DNA from: Ligula intestinalis
Lineage: Eukaryota > Platyhelminthes > Cestoda > Diphyllobothriidea > Diphyllobothriidae
Assembly (NCBI GenBank): GCA_036362985.1
Contig: JAYGXS010000003.1
Coordinates: 1,784,460-1,848,459, forward strand
Length of the DNA: 64,000 bases
Direction of reading: 5' to 3'
The position numbers and the translations under genes were made by a program. Below the pieces are notes generated by a model, which saw only the letters and a list, made by a program, of their open reading frames with translations, made no database searches and was not told the DNA's origin. Positions 10,851 through 21,531 of this stretch are shown one piece after another; position 1 is the stretch's first letter; the number at the start of each line of letters is the position of its first letter.

Positions 10851-11289
10851 CTTTCACGCCTTTTCCTATTCCACTAGCTTTTTTATGTTGGGATACGTTC
10901 AATTGCCTATTATCTGGCCGGAACACATCGTATCCCACAGTCTCTTCAGCTGTCGGTGTTTCCTATGTTTTTTTAGCTGACATTTTAATACAGCGTCACT
11001 TTAAAATGGGCGAGCAATTTTCTGATCGCATCCCCAATGAGGTCGCTCACCCTCGCACTCTTAACTAATGACTGTGAAGTCTCTCCGTCCCATGCGTCGA
11101 GGTTTCCGTCATATGTCTTGCCGCACATCAGCATATCAGCACTCGGTACTCCCATTCCTAGCACACTACCCCACCTGTCAAGAAGCGAAAATTGGGAAGT
11201 TGAGGGCTGATCTGTCTCCATAGTTGATGTGGATATCGTGTAAAACTTGAATTGTGAGTATTACATAGCCTTTTACCGTTGACCTTTTA
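10851..11289. other. Non-coding spacer
   Basis: No gene, repeat match or RNA gene seen. Confidence 0.4.
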
Positions 11290-11402
11290 CCATGACCCCT
11301 TATTTACCTTATCCTTTGCTCTCCGTGAATGGAACCATTTTGTTGAAAGTTCAGGATTTCACAATCCTCAATAAAGCATTCTTCTTCTTCTTCTTCTTCT
11401 TC
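11290..11402 (+). repeat. Retroposon 3' end with (TTC)8 tail
   Basis: A polyadenylation-like AATAAAG (11370-11376) is followed at once by about eight TTC units (11379-11402). Non-LTR elements without poly(A) often end in such short tandem repeats, so this is probably the 3' end of a 5'-truncated copy. No coding remnant is visible upstream, so the family cannot be named. Confidence 0.45.
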
Positions 11403-11710
11403 AAAAGAATATAATGGCGGGCCTTTTCGGAACTTATGGTTTTGTGGATTTTGGCAGTAAAGATTTTCTGTACTTAGGAGTGAAGCGAACAGGACAGCCA
11501 CGGTAAAGTATGACGCAAAGTTTCTGCAGCTAGGGTAGATTTTGAAACTCGTGAAATGTCAACCATTATTCAGAAAATGGTTTTCGATTCGAAACAGTAT
11601 TCAAGTAGTGCTGTAGGCTTTTTTTTTCGCGCAGCCTTATCTCAAGCTATTTCAGTTACATCAGGCCAACAGCTTTTGAGCTATCCTTTTTTGGACACTT
11701 CCAAGTAGTA
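11403..11710. other. Non-coding spacer
   Basis: Nothing recognised. Confidence 0.35.
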
Positions 11711-11746
11711 TGAACGTTTCGCATCGATTTTCGATGTCATTTCGGT
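11711..11746 (-). repeat. Degenerate hammerhead-like hairpin
   Basis: The minus strand has a perfect 6-bp hairpin (CATCGA/TCGATG, loop AAA) followed by CGAAACGUU. This matches stem II, the GAAA box and the ACGU palindrome of the copy at 8.45 kb. The CUGANGA box is replaced by CCGAAAU, so it is not expected to cleave. Confidence 0.3.
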
Positions 11747-12154
11747 CTCCCTAGTCTTTGTCAACGGTCTCCTTCCACACATATGCAAGGGGAAACTGCT
11801 GACAACCAGGTAAATCCTCGTTGATTACTCCAAACTTCTTTGGTAGGGTTATTCTGTTAGCATTCCAAACTCATTATCTCCTGGGCTGATTCGTCAGTGT
11901 TCTTCTGCATTCACCAACGGTGTTCATTGGTCTAAAAACCCTAATGGAATCACTTTTCCAGAAATCATCACCTAGCACTCGTTCTCATCTCCTTCCCACT
12001 TACGTTTACTGCTGCCGCCTCTTCGGTGAATCCCTCACACGCTTTTTTCTGCCTGCACGGCTGCTGATTCTTCTCGGGTGAAAATACGACGCTTGAGGAA
12101 ACGAAAACCGGCCTCGGTGTCTGTAAAGAAGCGGAAAAGAGGACTAGGAAAAGG
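11747..12154. other. Non-coding spacer
   Basis: Nothing recognised; short open frames lack motifs. Confidence 0.35.
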
Positions 12155-12425
12155 AAATATGTGTGTGCACAGGGCAGAGGAGGGGGGAGGGCGAGAGGGG
12201 CGGGGGGGGGGGGTGGGGAGAGGGGAGAACAGTAGTGACGGCAGTTAAAATATCCCACGGCAGACGGGCAGCGGGCGGCATTGAGCTGGTTTTCGGCAGG
12301 GAACCGAGACCTGTCAGGCGGGACGTTGTGTCAGACAGCGAAAGGAGAGAAGGACGACGAGGCGAGGGGAGAGGGGGGGGGACGAAAAAGGAGGAGGAGG
12401 CGGAGGAGGAGGAGATGGAGAGGAC
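12155..12425 (+). repeat. G-rich/GGA-rich low-complexity tract
   Basis: Purine-rich plus strand with a 12-G run at 12202-12213, a 9-G run at 12373-12381 and a GGA/GAG block at about 12388-12420. Multiple G runs separated by short loops could form G-quadruplexes. The low complexity explains the proline-rich and arginine/glutamate-rich open frames on both strands, which are not genes. Confidence 0.6.
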
Positions 12426-13920
12426 TGATAGCAAGACGCACAAAACCGTTAAAGCATGCCAACTAGTCTTAGGGGGTTGTAGGTAAGTCCTCAGCCGAGA
12501 AGAGGCAAAACGTCAGGCAGCGTGACCACAACCGACAGTTCGACCATCGGTTTTGACGCTGTTCATAGCAGGTTGGTGCGGAGACAGTGACTTGTGCGTG
12601 GATTAGTTTTAAGTGATAGGAGACTTGCGCTGAATCTACCGCACTCGGTTCCTTCCCTCACCCACCCATGTCCGGTGGCAGGACGCAGCCAAACCGATCG
12701 GAGACGGAATAAGGTGCAAGGGACTGGCGTGACCGCTTAAAGGTTTTGATTGAAAGATATGGGGCCGGTAATTTCCCGGGGCTGATTGTTATATCCTCCT
12801 AAAACTATAAAAAGTCGTCTGGTTGTACTGGGTACAATGTCTCCTCGGTTCATACAATCAGATGTTATTTATGAACACTTCAAAGAACGTTGGAAGCAAG
12901 GAAGGTGGCACGACACAGACTGATTGAGACCACACCTACAAATCAGGTTTCACCCCGTATAACTATTGACTTTCCGCACGTTTGAAATGTTAGTTGTTCA
13001 TTGCACATTTCCTCTCAGTCCGAAGACGCAAGCTGGGGCCCCAGACCCAAAAATTCACTCATAAAAGTTACGTTTTATCCCAAAGAACACCTTTTTCTTC
13101 AAATAAAATTTCTTGGGATGCATGTTTTCCAATTTATACGAAGGTAACATACGTCTCCACTGGCGTGACCGAGACCTCTAGGCATAAATGCTTACGTGGA
13201 ATTAAAAAAAGAAAAGAATAGGTTATTTAGGCCCCCTGGCTTCAAAAAGGAAAGTCCGCCCAGTTTGGTTTAGCATTCAATAGCTAACGACAGCATTTAT
13301 ATAACAGCAAGCAAAACACGGTTAATTATGATTTAAAACAAATTAAAATCCTTTTACTCATTGCTGTTGCTTTTGTACCTTATTTTTAATATCTCCGTCA
13401 TATAGGCCCAAGGGATAAATCTGGCACACCCTTCTGATTGTCCACTGTGGTGAGGCCCCGCCTTAAAAACCCTCATTACCCATCGCTCCCGTCTTACATA
13501 TTGTTAGAGTTAGTGGTGGCTAGCGGGGCTTACATAATATACTCTTGCCAAAAAGCATACACAGACGCTGCTTAACTTCCGAAGGTGTTCTATTCCGAAA
13601 CATCGCACATAATTACAAATATTAATGTGTCATTGTTCACCATCATTTTACCTGATAGTGGACTGTTTTTGGTGACCCACCAGCCCACTGGGGAACCTGT
13701 GATCAGCCGTAATGTGTTGACTTACCTGTTCTGCGGCTGCGCAGCCTTGCAGTCATGCCTGCTCGCAATCTACTCCGAACGCTCTTGTTCGACCCACCGC
13801 GAATGCCACCCAGGCTGTCAGCTTATCAGCATGCACCATTTCCGGATTGGCTGCAGGACCCAAACATATTCCCGGAATCCCTCCCGCTCACTTCACTACA
13901 GACTCAGCTTGCCAACGGAT
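12426..13920. other. Non-coding, nothing firm
   Basis: No gene recognised. A CAAAACGTCAGGC at 12506-12518 resembles the 3' half of the hammerhead repeats elsewhere but lacks the rest. Confidence 0.4.
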
Positions 13921-14090
13921 GGTTGCTAGCTCGTTTGACAGTCCAATTCTTCTTCTATACAGAATAAACTCTTAGTACCACTCTGGGCCTCCCAGCATTC
14001 TTTAATCTCCCGAGGAACTGAACATGGAGATGTCAATGGCTAAGGTTAAAACTTATTAACATTAATCACCCGCGATCTTGATGACTCGGC
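13921..14090 (+). repeat. Family C repeat, copy 4
   Basis: Diverged member: TCCAATTCTTCTTC, TACAGAATAAACTC, CTGGGCCTCCCAGC, then a GAGGAACTGAACATGG block and ATTAATCACCCGCGATC. The AATAAA polyadenylation signal is clearest in this copy. Confidence 0.45.
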
Positions 14091-15129
14091 GTGAACCCTG
14101 CGACATTAGTGACCCCGACTTGATCCCTACGACATGTTTTTTTTCTGCAGACACCTTGACAGAGATCGTGATGGACTCTTCTTCCCGCTTCCCGTGAGTT
14201 TTTGGATCACCCCCGTCTGTGTCTTAATTTATTCTTGCAAGCTTCGACTGAAACTCTCAAACGAACACTCTCCTTCTCCTAGAATAACATAAGGTGAAAC
14301 TGAGATAGCTGCGCTTGAAACGAAATTTCAGCTCATACAGCGATTATGAAACGCATTGGGCTGCCTTTTGGGAAATAGAAAATGAAACCTGAAACAGTAG
14401 AGAATGTGTAATCCAGTACTGGGTGCGACTTGAAACGTCGGCGGTTGGCTATTCACGCGAAACCGGAACATCTGATGCACCTTCTTTGGGAGCCGAGAAA
14501 TGGCTCAGTAGAGCTTGCCTACTCTAGGCCTTGATAAAACAGCCGCCTCGAAATTGAAATTAGGCCATTGTGATGGAGTTTTTTATGCAAAGAGTCTGGG
14601 AGTTCACATTTCTGTCTTTTCGACAGTTGACAATGGAATGGACAAGGAGCTATTTAAGATGAACTAACTCTCACAAATCTTTCCAGGCCAGCTTACCAAT
14701 GAACATTAAATCCATTGAGCAATCCCAGGGAGCAATTAAACGCAAACAGTAGCCAACAGGACTAGACTGTTGTCCCTGTGGGATGACAGTGGGGAATAAA
14801 ACTGCGCACATATTCTTATAACAGAAGGAACAAGGAGAAGGAGGAGGAGGAAATCAATCGTTACTTTAAGGTTTCAACAGCCAGCCTGTTCCCTGCTCAC
14901 TATCCCTCGTCAAATTAAGAACGCTTTGAACTTGAATGTTGAAATTTTAACTAGGGCACAGACCACGCCAACATTTTTCCCCCTACAGCTTGCAAGCTAT
15001 TTGACCTAACGCACAGGAAACTGCAGTATTTGAGGAGGGGTAGACGCGATCGTCGGCCGTGTCGGACTCTGTCGCGAATCAATCACCAGTTGCAGTATTA
15101 ATGGCAGAAACAGGTAGTTCGTAAACCAG
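14091..15129. other. Non-coding, nothing recognised
   Basis: No gene, domain or RNA gene seen; a short GGA-rich patch lies near 14833-14851. Confidence 0.4.
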
Positions 15130-15165
15130 GCGCCCGAAACGTCAGGAAAACAAAACTCCTTATCC
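15130..15165 (+). repeat. Hammerhead-repeat fragment
   Basis: CCCGAAACGTCAGG then AAACAAAACTCCTTATCC matches the GAAACGUC box and 3' flank of the repeat near 23.70 kb (where the flank reads AAATAAAACTCTTGTTCC). The CUGANGA side and stem II are lost, so this is a remnant. Confidence 0.35.
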
Positions 15166-15249
15166 TTCTAACCGCGTCTACTTCTCATTCACTTCCTGAA
15201 ACAGATATTCCAGGTTATTTCAACTTCATCCAAGTAACGTTGCAGCGCA

Positions 15250-15549
15250 TTAAATGCAATTAAAACAAGCAAACAAACAAGCACCAGTTATAGGGGGTAA
15301 GATCCAAAGAAACCGCATTAAGCCCATTTCGAAGGTGAATGCACGGACCTCTGTATTCCGGCGCCAGATCGATCTCGCGAATGAACAAAGGGTGTAGTCT
15401 TTAGTCATTTGGAGGCTGGTTGTGCGTCTGACGTGAGCTACTATCCTCCTGGCTGCCAATTCGTACTCGTGATCCATTTTTTGGGTGTGAGATGCAACTA
15501 GTGATAAGCAATCCCCTACTTCCAATAAATTGTACTTGTTTTATGGCCG
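15250..15549. other. Non-coding spacer
   Basis: A 91-codon minus-strand open frame is present but shows no recognisable motif. No gene is claimed. Confidence 0.3.
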
Positions 15550-15555
15550 TTTTCA

Positions 15556-15593
15556 TTTATGAAGATGGACTCCTGCAGGAGTTCGAAAGCGAG
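15556..15593 (+). ncRNA. Hammerhead-like motif, PLE type, near-complete
   Basis: Plus strand: AUGAAGA (15559-15565; consensus CUGAAGA with the first base changed), a stem II of 7 bp (15567-15573 with 15578-15584, loop UGCA) and an intact GAAA box (15585-15588). The core spacing matches the motif at 21.31-21.35 kb, which has the same box and stem sequence style. The palindrome after GAAA is AGCG instead of AGCU, and the lost C should impair cleavage. Probably a stranded PLE terminal fragment. Confidence 0.4.
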
Positions 15594-15600
15594 AAGGTCG

Positions 15601-17060
15601 AAGAACTTTTATTTGCTGCATCAGGCCATCCTAATTCAATTCCTGACAGAGGAGACCACAGTCCTTAACCAAGACCTGCCTGCCCACGAAAATCAATTCT
15701 TCACCAGCTGAGGCGCAATCTAAGGCTTTATCGGCAGTTATCTGGAGAATCAAAGGCCGAACCCATGACACGGTAGGGCCACAGCTATGGACGCCACTGC
15801 AAAGTGATAACAAAAATATTATAGTTAAGTTGAACAGAACTGCAGATGGGATTAGCCAATCATCTTTCTTCATGGATCGCACGATAAGATTCAAGATCAG
15901 TGAAAGGGAGGCCATCCTATAGTTGGAAAGCTCGATGCTATCTAACATTTAGGATGACCCGCGAATCCAAACAACAGCCAATGGTTAAGGAGACGGTGTG
16001 AGTGGAAAGTGTTCAGTTTTTTTCATCCTACTCATTGTGAAGCAAAAATCGTGGACTAGGAATGCAGTCCTAGAGGACTAGTACTTAGATGTCTGGATCA
16101 AAATGTTGATCTCATTGGCGTCTAACATTCGCATTTAAAAAAACTGTTGGCATGAATAGATTGCAAATCACGGCCCACTTACAATTTAAACAACTCCGAA
16201 AGTGACCTTCAGACACCCTGCTGACTTATTCTTGTGGTGCTTGGCCACTGGAGACAGATCGATTAATATAATGAATGAGTCATTTGTGTATGCCACAATT
16301 CCTGCAGACGGCGTTAATTGCGGCTAACCTATTGGTCCAAGAAATTCGAGCAAGCGGAAGTAAGTAGCTATCTAGAGAATATAAATGAGCAACTATCAGA
16401 GACAGTTTGTATGCTTGTTTAAATGCAGACTCGTGTTCATGCATAATCATTAGGACTCATTTATGATATTCATCCAAATAATTAGCCTTGTAGCATTTGA
16501 AAGGGCATTTACAGACCCGGCGAGACCAAAGCAGTAGCGCGGCTTAAGTGGAATCCTGACGGAGATGTTGTGGGTTTCTATTGAACTAGCGATTTCTTTG
16601 GGATTTGATGGCAAACTCGAATAGGACCAGAAAGCGTCACCAAAAACACTTATAGACCCCGCAATCACCTTTCTGTCTTCACCTTCTATCCACACTTATG
16701 TATCCAGTCATTTAGCATTTTATTTGTCCATTTAGTATATAACATGGAGCACATAAATTGGAAAATTTTATTAGCACTGCATAAAGTATTCCTAATAACG
16801 CCAAGAAATGTTTGCTTTTCTTTAGAATAAATGTATACAGTATTTTCATCGAAAACCCACAATATATGTCGGGTTCGAAATTATTTTGGAATAGAAAACC
16901 TTTCTGAAGGCAAAAATACCTTTTGATTCAAGTAACACTCTTAAGGAAGACGTAATCTGATAAACAATGAGTAAAAATAGAATATATTTATGCCTGGTTT
17001 CCATAAAATATATCCGAATGTTCTTCAAACATTCCCATTGTTAAGTGGAGAAGTCAAGTT
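15601..17060. other. Non-coding, nothing firm
   Basis: Two minus-strand open frames (15631-15948, 16450-16695) are moderately long, but neither shows a family motif, a supported start or splice signals. They are left uncalled. Confidence 0.35.
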
Positions 17061-17069
17061 GGCAAACAC

Positions 17070-17096
17070 ATGTTTTCAGCAAATCGTCATCAGGCC
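17070..17096 (-). repeat. Hammerhead-like motif, short stem II
   Basis: The minus strand has an intact CUGAUGA (complement of 17087-17093), 9 nt of CGAUUUGCU, and an intact GAAA (complement of 17074-17077) followed by a palindromic ACAUGU. Stem II is not convincingly paired. It lies 20 bp from the left end of the MITE below. Confidence 0.3.
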
Positions 17097-17114
17097 AGAA
17101 CATATCCGAATGTA

Positions 17115-17511
17115 CAGGGTGTTCACAAAGTCTGGGAATTTGAATATTTCATTTATTTATGTTATTTTTGTTGGGACGGCAGAGTCCCATGATTAGTCAA
17201 CAACGCTTACGCTCTCAGCGCATCTGCAGCGCAAAGTCACACGCCATGGCTTGACAACGCGTCAATAATTATCGATTTTCTGTCGTATCTGATTGGACCG
17301 TGAATACTGATGCCTCCTCGCTGTGCGCACTGAATAAATAACCTTGAGCCTTTTTCTGTGACTGAATTGCACTCTCGCATCGAATTATGCATTTAAAATA
17401 ATGGAAATCATATTGAAAATATAATTTCTTAACATTTTAATCAAATAAAATTGTTTGGTTCTAAAACTATGTATTTATGCCCTATGTACCCAGACTTCGT
17501 GGACCCCTCTA
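17115..17511. mobile_element. mariner-like MITE
   Basis: Imperfect inverted ends of ~24 bp: the left CAGGGTGTTCACAAAGTCTGG pairs with the right-end complement TAGAGGGGTCCACGAAGTCTGG. TA dinucleotides flank both ends (17113-17114 and 17512-17513), as expected for mariner/Tc1 insertion. At 397 bp with no transposase it is non-autonomous. Its ends resemble but are not the same as those of the mariner at 26.6 kb, so another mariner probably mobilised it. Confidence 0.55.
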
Positions 17512-17757
17512 TATGTTTAAACTGGAGCTTGTCGGCATAACTTAAAATGACTACCTGGCTAAGTAGTGTTTTCTGATTGAAAGCACATTGTGGAAAGTCG
17601 GTTAACTTTGTGCGAAAGAAATAAGCACACTTGGGTTAGGCAGCCAAAATTAAGTTCCTCGGGTTCAGCATAACGCCTGATAAAATGATGGCATTTGCAG
17701 TCATCTGCCGCAATCCAGGTGCCCGTTTGATGACCGGATGACAGAATTGTTAAACGG

Positions 17758-17842
17758 AGATCATTCGTAGCTCAAGTAGGTAGAGCGTTGGCTTGCGTAG
17801 AAGGCCTTCCCTCCTATGCGGGTTCGAATCCCACCGAACGCC
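17758..17842 (+). repeat. tRNA-like repeat (SINE-B), plus copy
   Basis: Box A-like GTAGCTCAAGTAGGTAGAGC and box B-like GGTTCGAATCCC (17821-17832), ending CCGAACGCC. A tail with TTTTTTCACAATTGGGTCAACT follows, which recurs beside the copies at 61.0, 63.1 and 63.4-63.6 kb. The 5' acceptor strand does not pair well with the 3' end, and the anticodon region is over-long. It is therefore more likely a SINE head or tRNA pseudogene than a working tRNA. Confidence 0.55.
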
Positions 17843-17879
17843 ATGAGGTTTTTTCACAATTGGGTCAACTAAATTAACC

Positions 17880-19199
17880 AAATGTGCCAAACCTACTTTC
17901 TAAATGTCAATAAATAATTTCACTCGTTGCCGTCGCCTCTCGTTCAGCTGCCACGTGGTGGGAAAATATCTCAGCGAAACAACCAATACAGCTGCTTAAG
18001 GTCCACCCGCACACCAGCTTCCTCGAATACTTCCTCTGTCAAATACCCTAACCTGCTACCATGATTTATACTATTACTTCCAGGGGAACGGATGCGCCCT
18101 GCACAATTGGCGCAGACGAATTTTATCATGACCTGTCTACTCAATCCGTTATGGATCCTCGTCATTGCATGTTAAAATATTTAAGTATGTTACTCGACTT
18201 TGCATACAGAACCCGACTATCCACAGGCTGCAGCAGTGCAATTTGGAGGTCTGTTGTCTGTCGAAAGGCGTACCGCCTCTCGGGGAAGTACAATCTTGTG
18301 TGTGGAATTGTTGTATTCGTCAGTCAACTATCACCAAACTTTCCTCAGGATGAAATATTGCACGCAGACAACTCAAACAGCGGAAATCAGCGAAGTCCGA
18401 TCTGTCGGTAAGATTCGAGCCAGCTGTCATGTCCCCGATCGGAGGCAGCAAAAGAAGGCCTAACGCGCGAGGGGGTCCAAAGGTAACTTTCGACCCCCAA
18501 ACGCCACATGGATGGAGGGGGGGGGGGGGGGGGGGGGGTTCCCGGGGGGGGGACGTGGTTCACAGCGGTCGCCATTCTGTATCATAGCAGTCCATGCTGC
18601 ACGCCTGTTTGACTCCGTAAGGTGCGAACCGCCTCCTCCCGAACATGTGTACGAAACGGTATCTGCATCGACTCCAACCGATGCTCGGGTAGTGACTGAA
18701 TGAGTAAAAGTGTACTCTTTTACCTACCGACCTTTGTACCACCGTCATCTGTCGACGAACGCGGTAGGAGACGGTTGAAGGTACTCCCCCTATTGCAAAT
18801 GGCCTTGCACTAACTGTCAGGGGGGAAACGAGTCAGGGTTCCCTTCTTGGAATTTATCACACGACTGCTTGTACTAATCCCGTAAACACCCAGCACACTT
18901 AATTGAGAAACCCTCTATTTGCAGCTGCCGGGTCTGGTCTACTTATTAATTTCCTATGGTCTGTATTTGACAACGCAGATATTAAGATTGGGCCAGATGG
19001 CTACTCGAAGATCACCTACTTGTTCAATTTGGGCTGAGTTCTAGATGGAAATTGCTAAAATATCGTTGAACTTCGGTGAGTGCACTCGACTTTGCTACTT
19101 TCCATTATTTATTTATAATAAATGCATAGTCGTGCATAGTCCTAATCGTTAAATATTTTTTGGTGTTAAAAGGGTTTTATCTTATCACCCATACCTTCA
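17880..19199. other. Non-coding with long G runs
   Basis: No gene recognised. Holds a 22-G run (18517-18538) and a 9-G run (18544-18552), a potential G-quadruplex or a sequencing-prone site. Confidence 0.45.
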
Positions 19200-19212
19200 A
19201 ATGCTTTTACAG

Positions 19213-19368
19213 TAGGTCGTATGCGGTTCTGACGGAATTGCCTGAGTCACAGAATAGTGCTTTATTGATTAAAGATTACGCAAGAAATGTTACATTGTTT
19301 GTGTCAAGTAATGATGACTTGCGAGATGTAGTGTCTGCGACCTTTGAGGCCGCTAAATCGGTTGGTTA
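19213..19368 (+). other. Weak exon or ORF-remnant candidate
   Basis: A pyrimidine-ish acceptor (CTTTTACAG) precedes an open stretch reading SYAVLTELPESQNSALLI, KDYARNVTLFVSSNDDLR, DVVSATFEAAKSVG, then TAA at 19367-19369 (a GTTAAG donor is also possible there). The same frame stays protein-like after the stop (ADLTDLTKRRRQYGF). The composition looks more like real protein than neighbouring frames. I do not recognise the family; it may be one exon of an unseen gene or a pseudogene. Confidence 0.2.
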
Positions 19369-19369
19369 A

Positions 19370-20470
19370 GATCAACCCGTTGCTGATCTCACCGATCTGA
19401 CGAAGAGAAGACGTCAATATGGATTCCTAATTGGGAAGTTGATACAGTAAACTGTTTTAACGGCAAGAATGCAATAAGCGACCTTAGTCGGGGAACAAAG
19501 TATAAGTCAGCCAAATTAACCCTAACTTCCCCCACTCTGTTCGTTGGGGGTTAGCATTGGTTGCCAAATTATAAGGTTCGCACAGTAGTTTGCTGGCCGT
19601 AAGAGGACCAATTTATCGGGTCAATTGACAGCTTTCCAAGCGGTGACAAGTAAGACGATGCAGTAGTTTTAAAACACATCAATTTTACCGTGGAGATGAA
19701 AGATGACGCAGAGTCGACCTCGTTCTTGTTTGCGTCGAGGGACAGGTCACCTAGGAATGACATCGTGCATTGTGATCGGCATGAAATAAAGCCATCGGCT
19801 CTCCCAAGCCGCATAAATGTACGAGTAGGCAACTATTATTTGACCCTACTAATCCTGTAACGAATGCTTTCACTAACGAACGCAGTGGATAGGATGAGGG
19901 AAAGTTTGGCGGTCTCCTTTCCCTTATTTACCTTCAGCCATAAACTACCTTTTATCACCATTCCCGGCTAAACTATGCATTGCTGCCTAAGTGGGCTCGC
20001 GTATTGCGTCCTTACCGTTTTAACTCATTTTCGGTTGTTTTATTCCCTAGAAATTAAATACGACTCACGCAAGTTGATGGCTTATAGGCTCAGAAGTTGA
20101 TTCATTTATGAGGGAATTAAAAATCAACGATTTGTAGGCTGTTGTTCCTACGAGAAAGCATACAGGGGGATGCTGGGGGACCCACTGATAAACAAAATCC
20201 CTCGCAGCTATGTCATGCATGGCAGAATATCGGCGAAACACCTGTTTTGGTCTTTTGTTAGTTCCTGTGCTGTCAACAGTATGTTACCGACATTCCCTAT
20301 TGAGTTTTCACACACAGCAGGCTGAACCCACAAAGCCTTGGTCGAGTATCCCCTAGTCTGAAGAAATGCTAGGCATGACATCCCTGGTACCGGCTAGAAA
20401 AGGCACGTTTTATGAACTACATTGTAACAACCAGTAAGTGAGCTGAGTAAAGGAGGCTGGTCGAGCACCG
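19370..20470. other. Non-coding, nothing recognised
   Basis: An 87-codon minus-strand open frame (19569-19832) has no recognisable motif. No repeat match within the window was noticed. Confidence 0.4.
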
Positions 20471-20485
20471 GAACGGTTTGGTTAG

Positions 20486-20530
20486 TGGTCTGAGCTTTTA
20501 AACTCGTACAAGAGTTCATTATTAGAGATA
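20486..20530 (-). repeat. Decayed hammerhead, second PLE terminal copy
   Basis: Homologous to 21308-21350. The minus strand reads CUAAUAA where the intact copy has CUGAAGA, stem II is GAACUC/GAGUUU, and AAAA replaces GAAA. The flanks are shared (GTCGAGCANCGG upstream on the plus strand, GCAGCAA downstream), so it is a genuine second copy that has lost the core. Confidence 0.5.
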
Positions 20531-21307
20531 ACTTCAGCAGCAAAATGAGCGATAATTATAGGGATTATACCAATCAACAATCAGTAACGCACGGTTGGGA
20601 ATGACTCTGCAGAGGTCTGTAAACCGGCGCCAAACCGATACATCAACTGATAACTTTTCCAGCCGTGAATCAGGCTTCAGTCAGTTCTTGGCTTATCTTG
20701 TTGCCGGCGTTGACAGGTATCCAGTCTACTCCTTTTCTCATGCAAACACTTAGAACGCGAAACTTCACACTTATTCGTAAAAAGTAAGCTGATTTAGCCA
20801 TTACCGCTGTAGGAAGTGCTGAACAAGTCAAGGCTGATTGAAATGACCGTTTATTTGTTGAAACCTTCCACCATCAGATGGCCTTACACAACTCCCAGAC
20901 CTGCAGCATTCAGATCAACGTTTTTTGGTCATAGAGTATCATTCTGAACCATTGGTCAGTTTTCTTCTTGGTTTTGGTTGGAAATAGTAACTAACAACCG
21001 AAGAGCGTTCACTGATCAGGCTACAGGAACTACGCGTTCCGTTGCGTTCCGGGCATAAATCAGGAGTTCTCGTAGAAAGTTATATGGCGACCAGTGAGAA
21101 GGTAGCTTGGCAAAGACGAGGGTTATTGAAAATGTTTTCACGGACGACTTTTTATCAAGACAAACGAATTAATATGCAGAATACATTGATCTCAGAATTT
21201 TGCGACCTTTAAGTTAAGTGCGTACGGATATTGCCTACTAGGAGGACGTTATAAACTGTCGTATTAAAAGCAGAAGACTTGTCGAGCATCGGCTCAATTT
21301 GTTTATG

Positions 21308-21350
21308 GTCCTGAGCTTTCGAACTCTTACAGGAGTTCATCTTCAGAGAT
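21308..21350 (-). ncRNA. Hammerhead ribozyme, intact core (PLE)
   Basis: Minus strand: CUGAAGA (complement of 21340-21346; fits CUGANGA with N=A), U, a perfect 6-bp stem II GAACUC/GAGUUC with a 6-nt loop, then GAAA (complement of 21317-21320) and GCUC. The string GAA-AGCU-C contains a palindrome AGCU, analogous to ACGU in the 8.45-kb motif, which could form stem III between two molecules. Stem I has about 3 bp (UCU with AGG). All invariant core bases I can check are present. It lies about 185 bp past the endonuclease end, as expected for a PLE terminal region. Confidence 0.65.
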
Positions 21351-21531
21351 AAGAAGCAGCAACCAAAAGGAGGGTAATTATAGTGGCCAAAGGCCAAGCA
21401 ACTGTCAGCGGTCGTTAAAGGAGAAGACACATAAACCAGAAGGATGGAGGTCGGGGGGAGGGGGAGCAATTATAGTGGAAAACGCTAATTAACTGTCAGT
21501 GAAGAGGGCTGTCGTTCGGGGTCATGAGCAG

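Noticed and set aside
12144..12486. Overlapping proline-rich and Arg/Glu-rich frames on both strands
   Set aside because: Explained by G- and GGA-rich low-complexity DNA; no domain.
20860..20890. Minus-strand CUGAUGG as a hammerhead
   Set aside because: The core box has a change and no GAAA follows.
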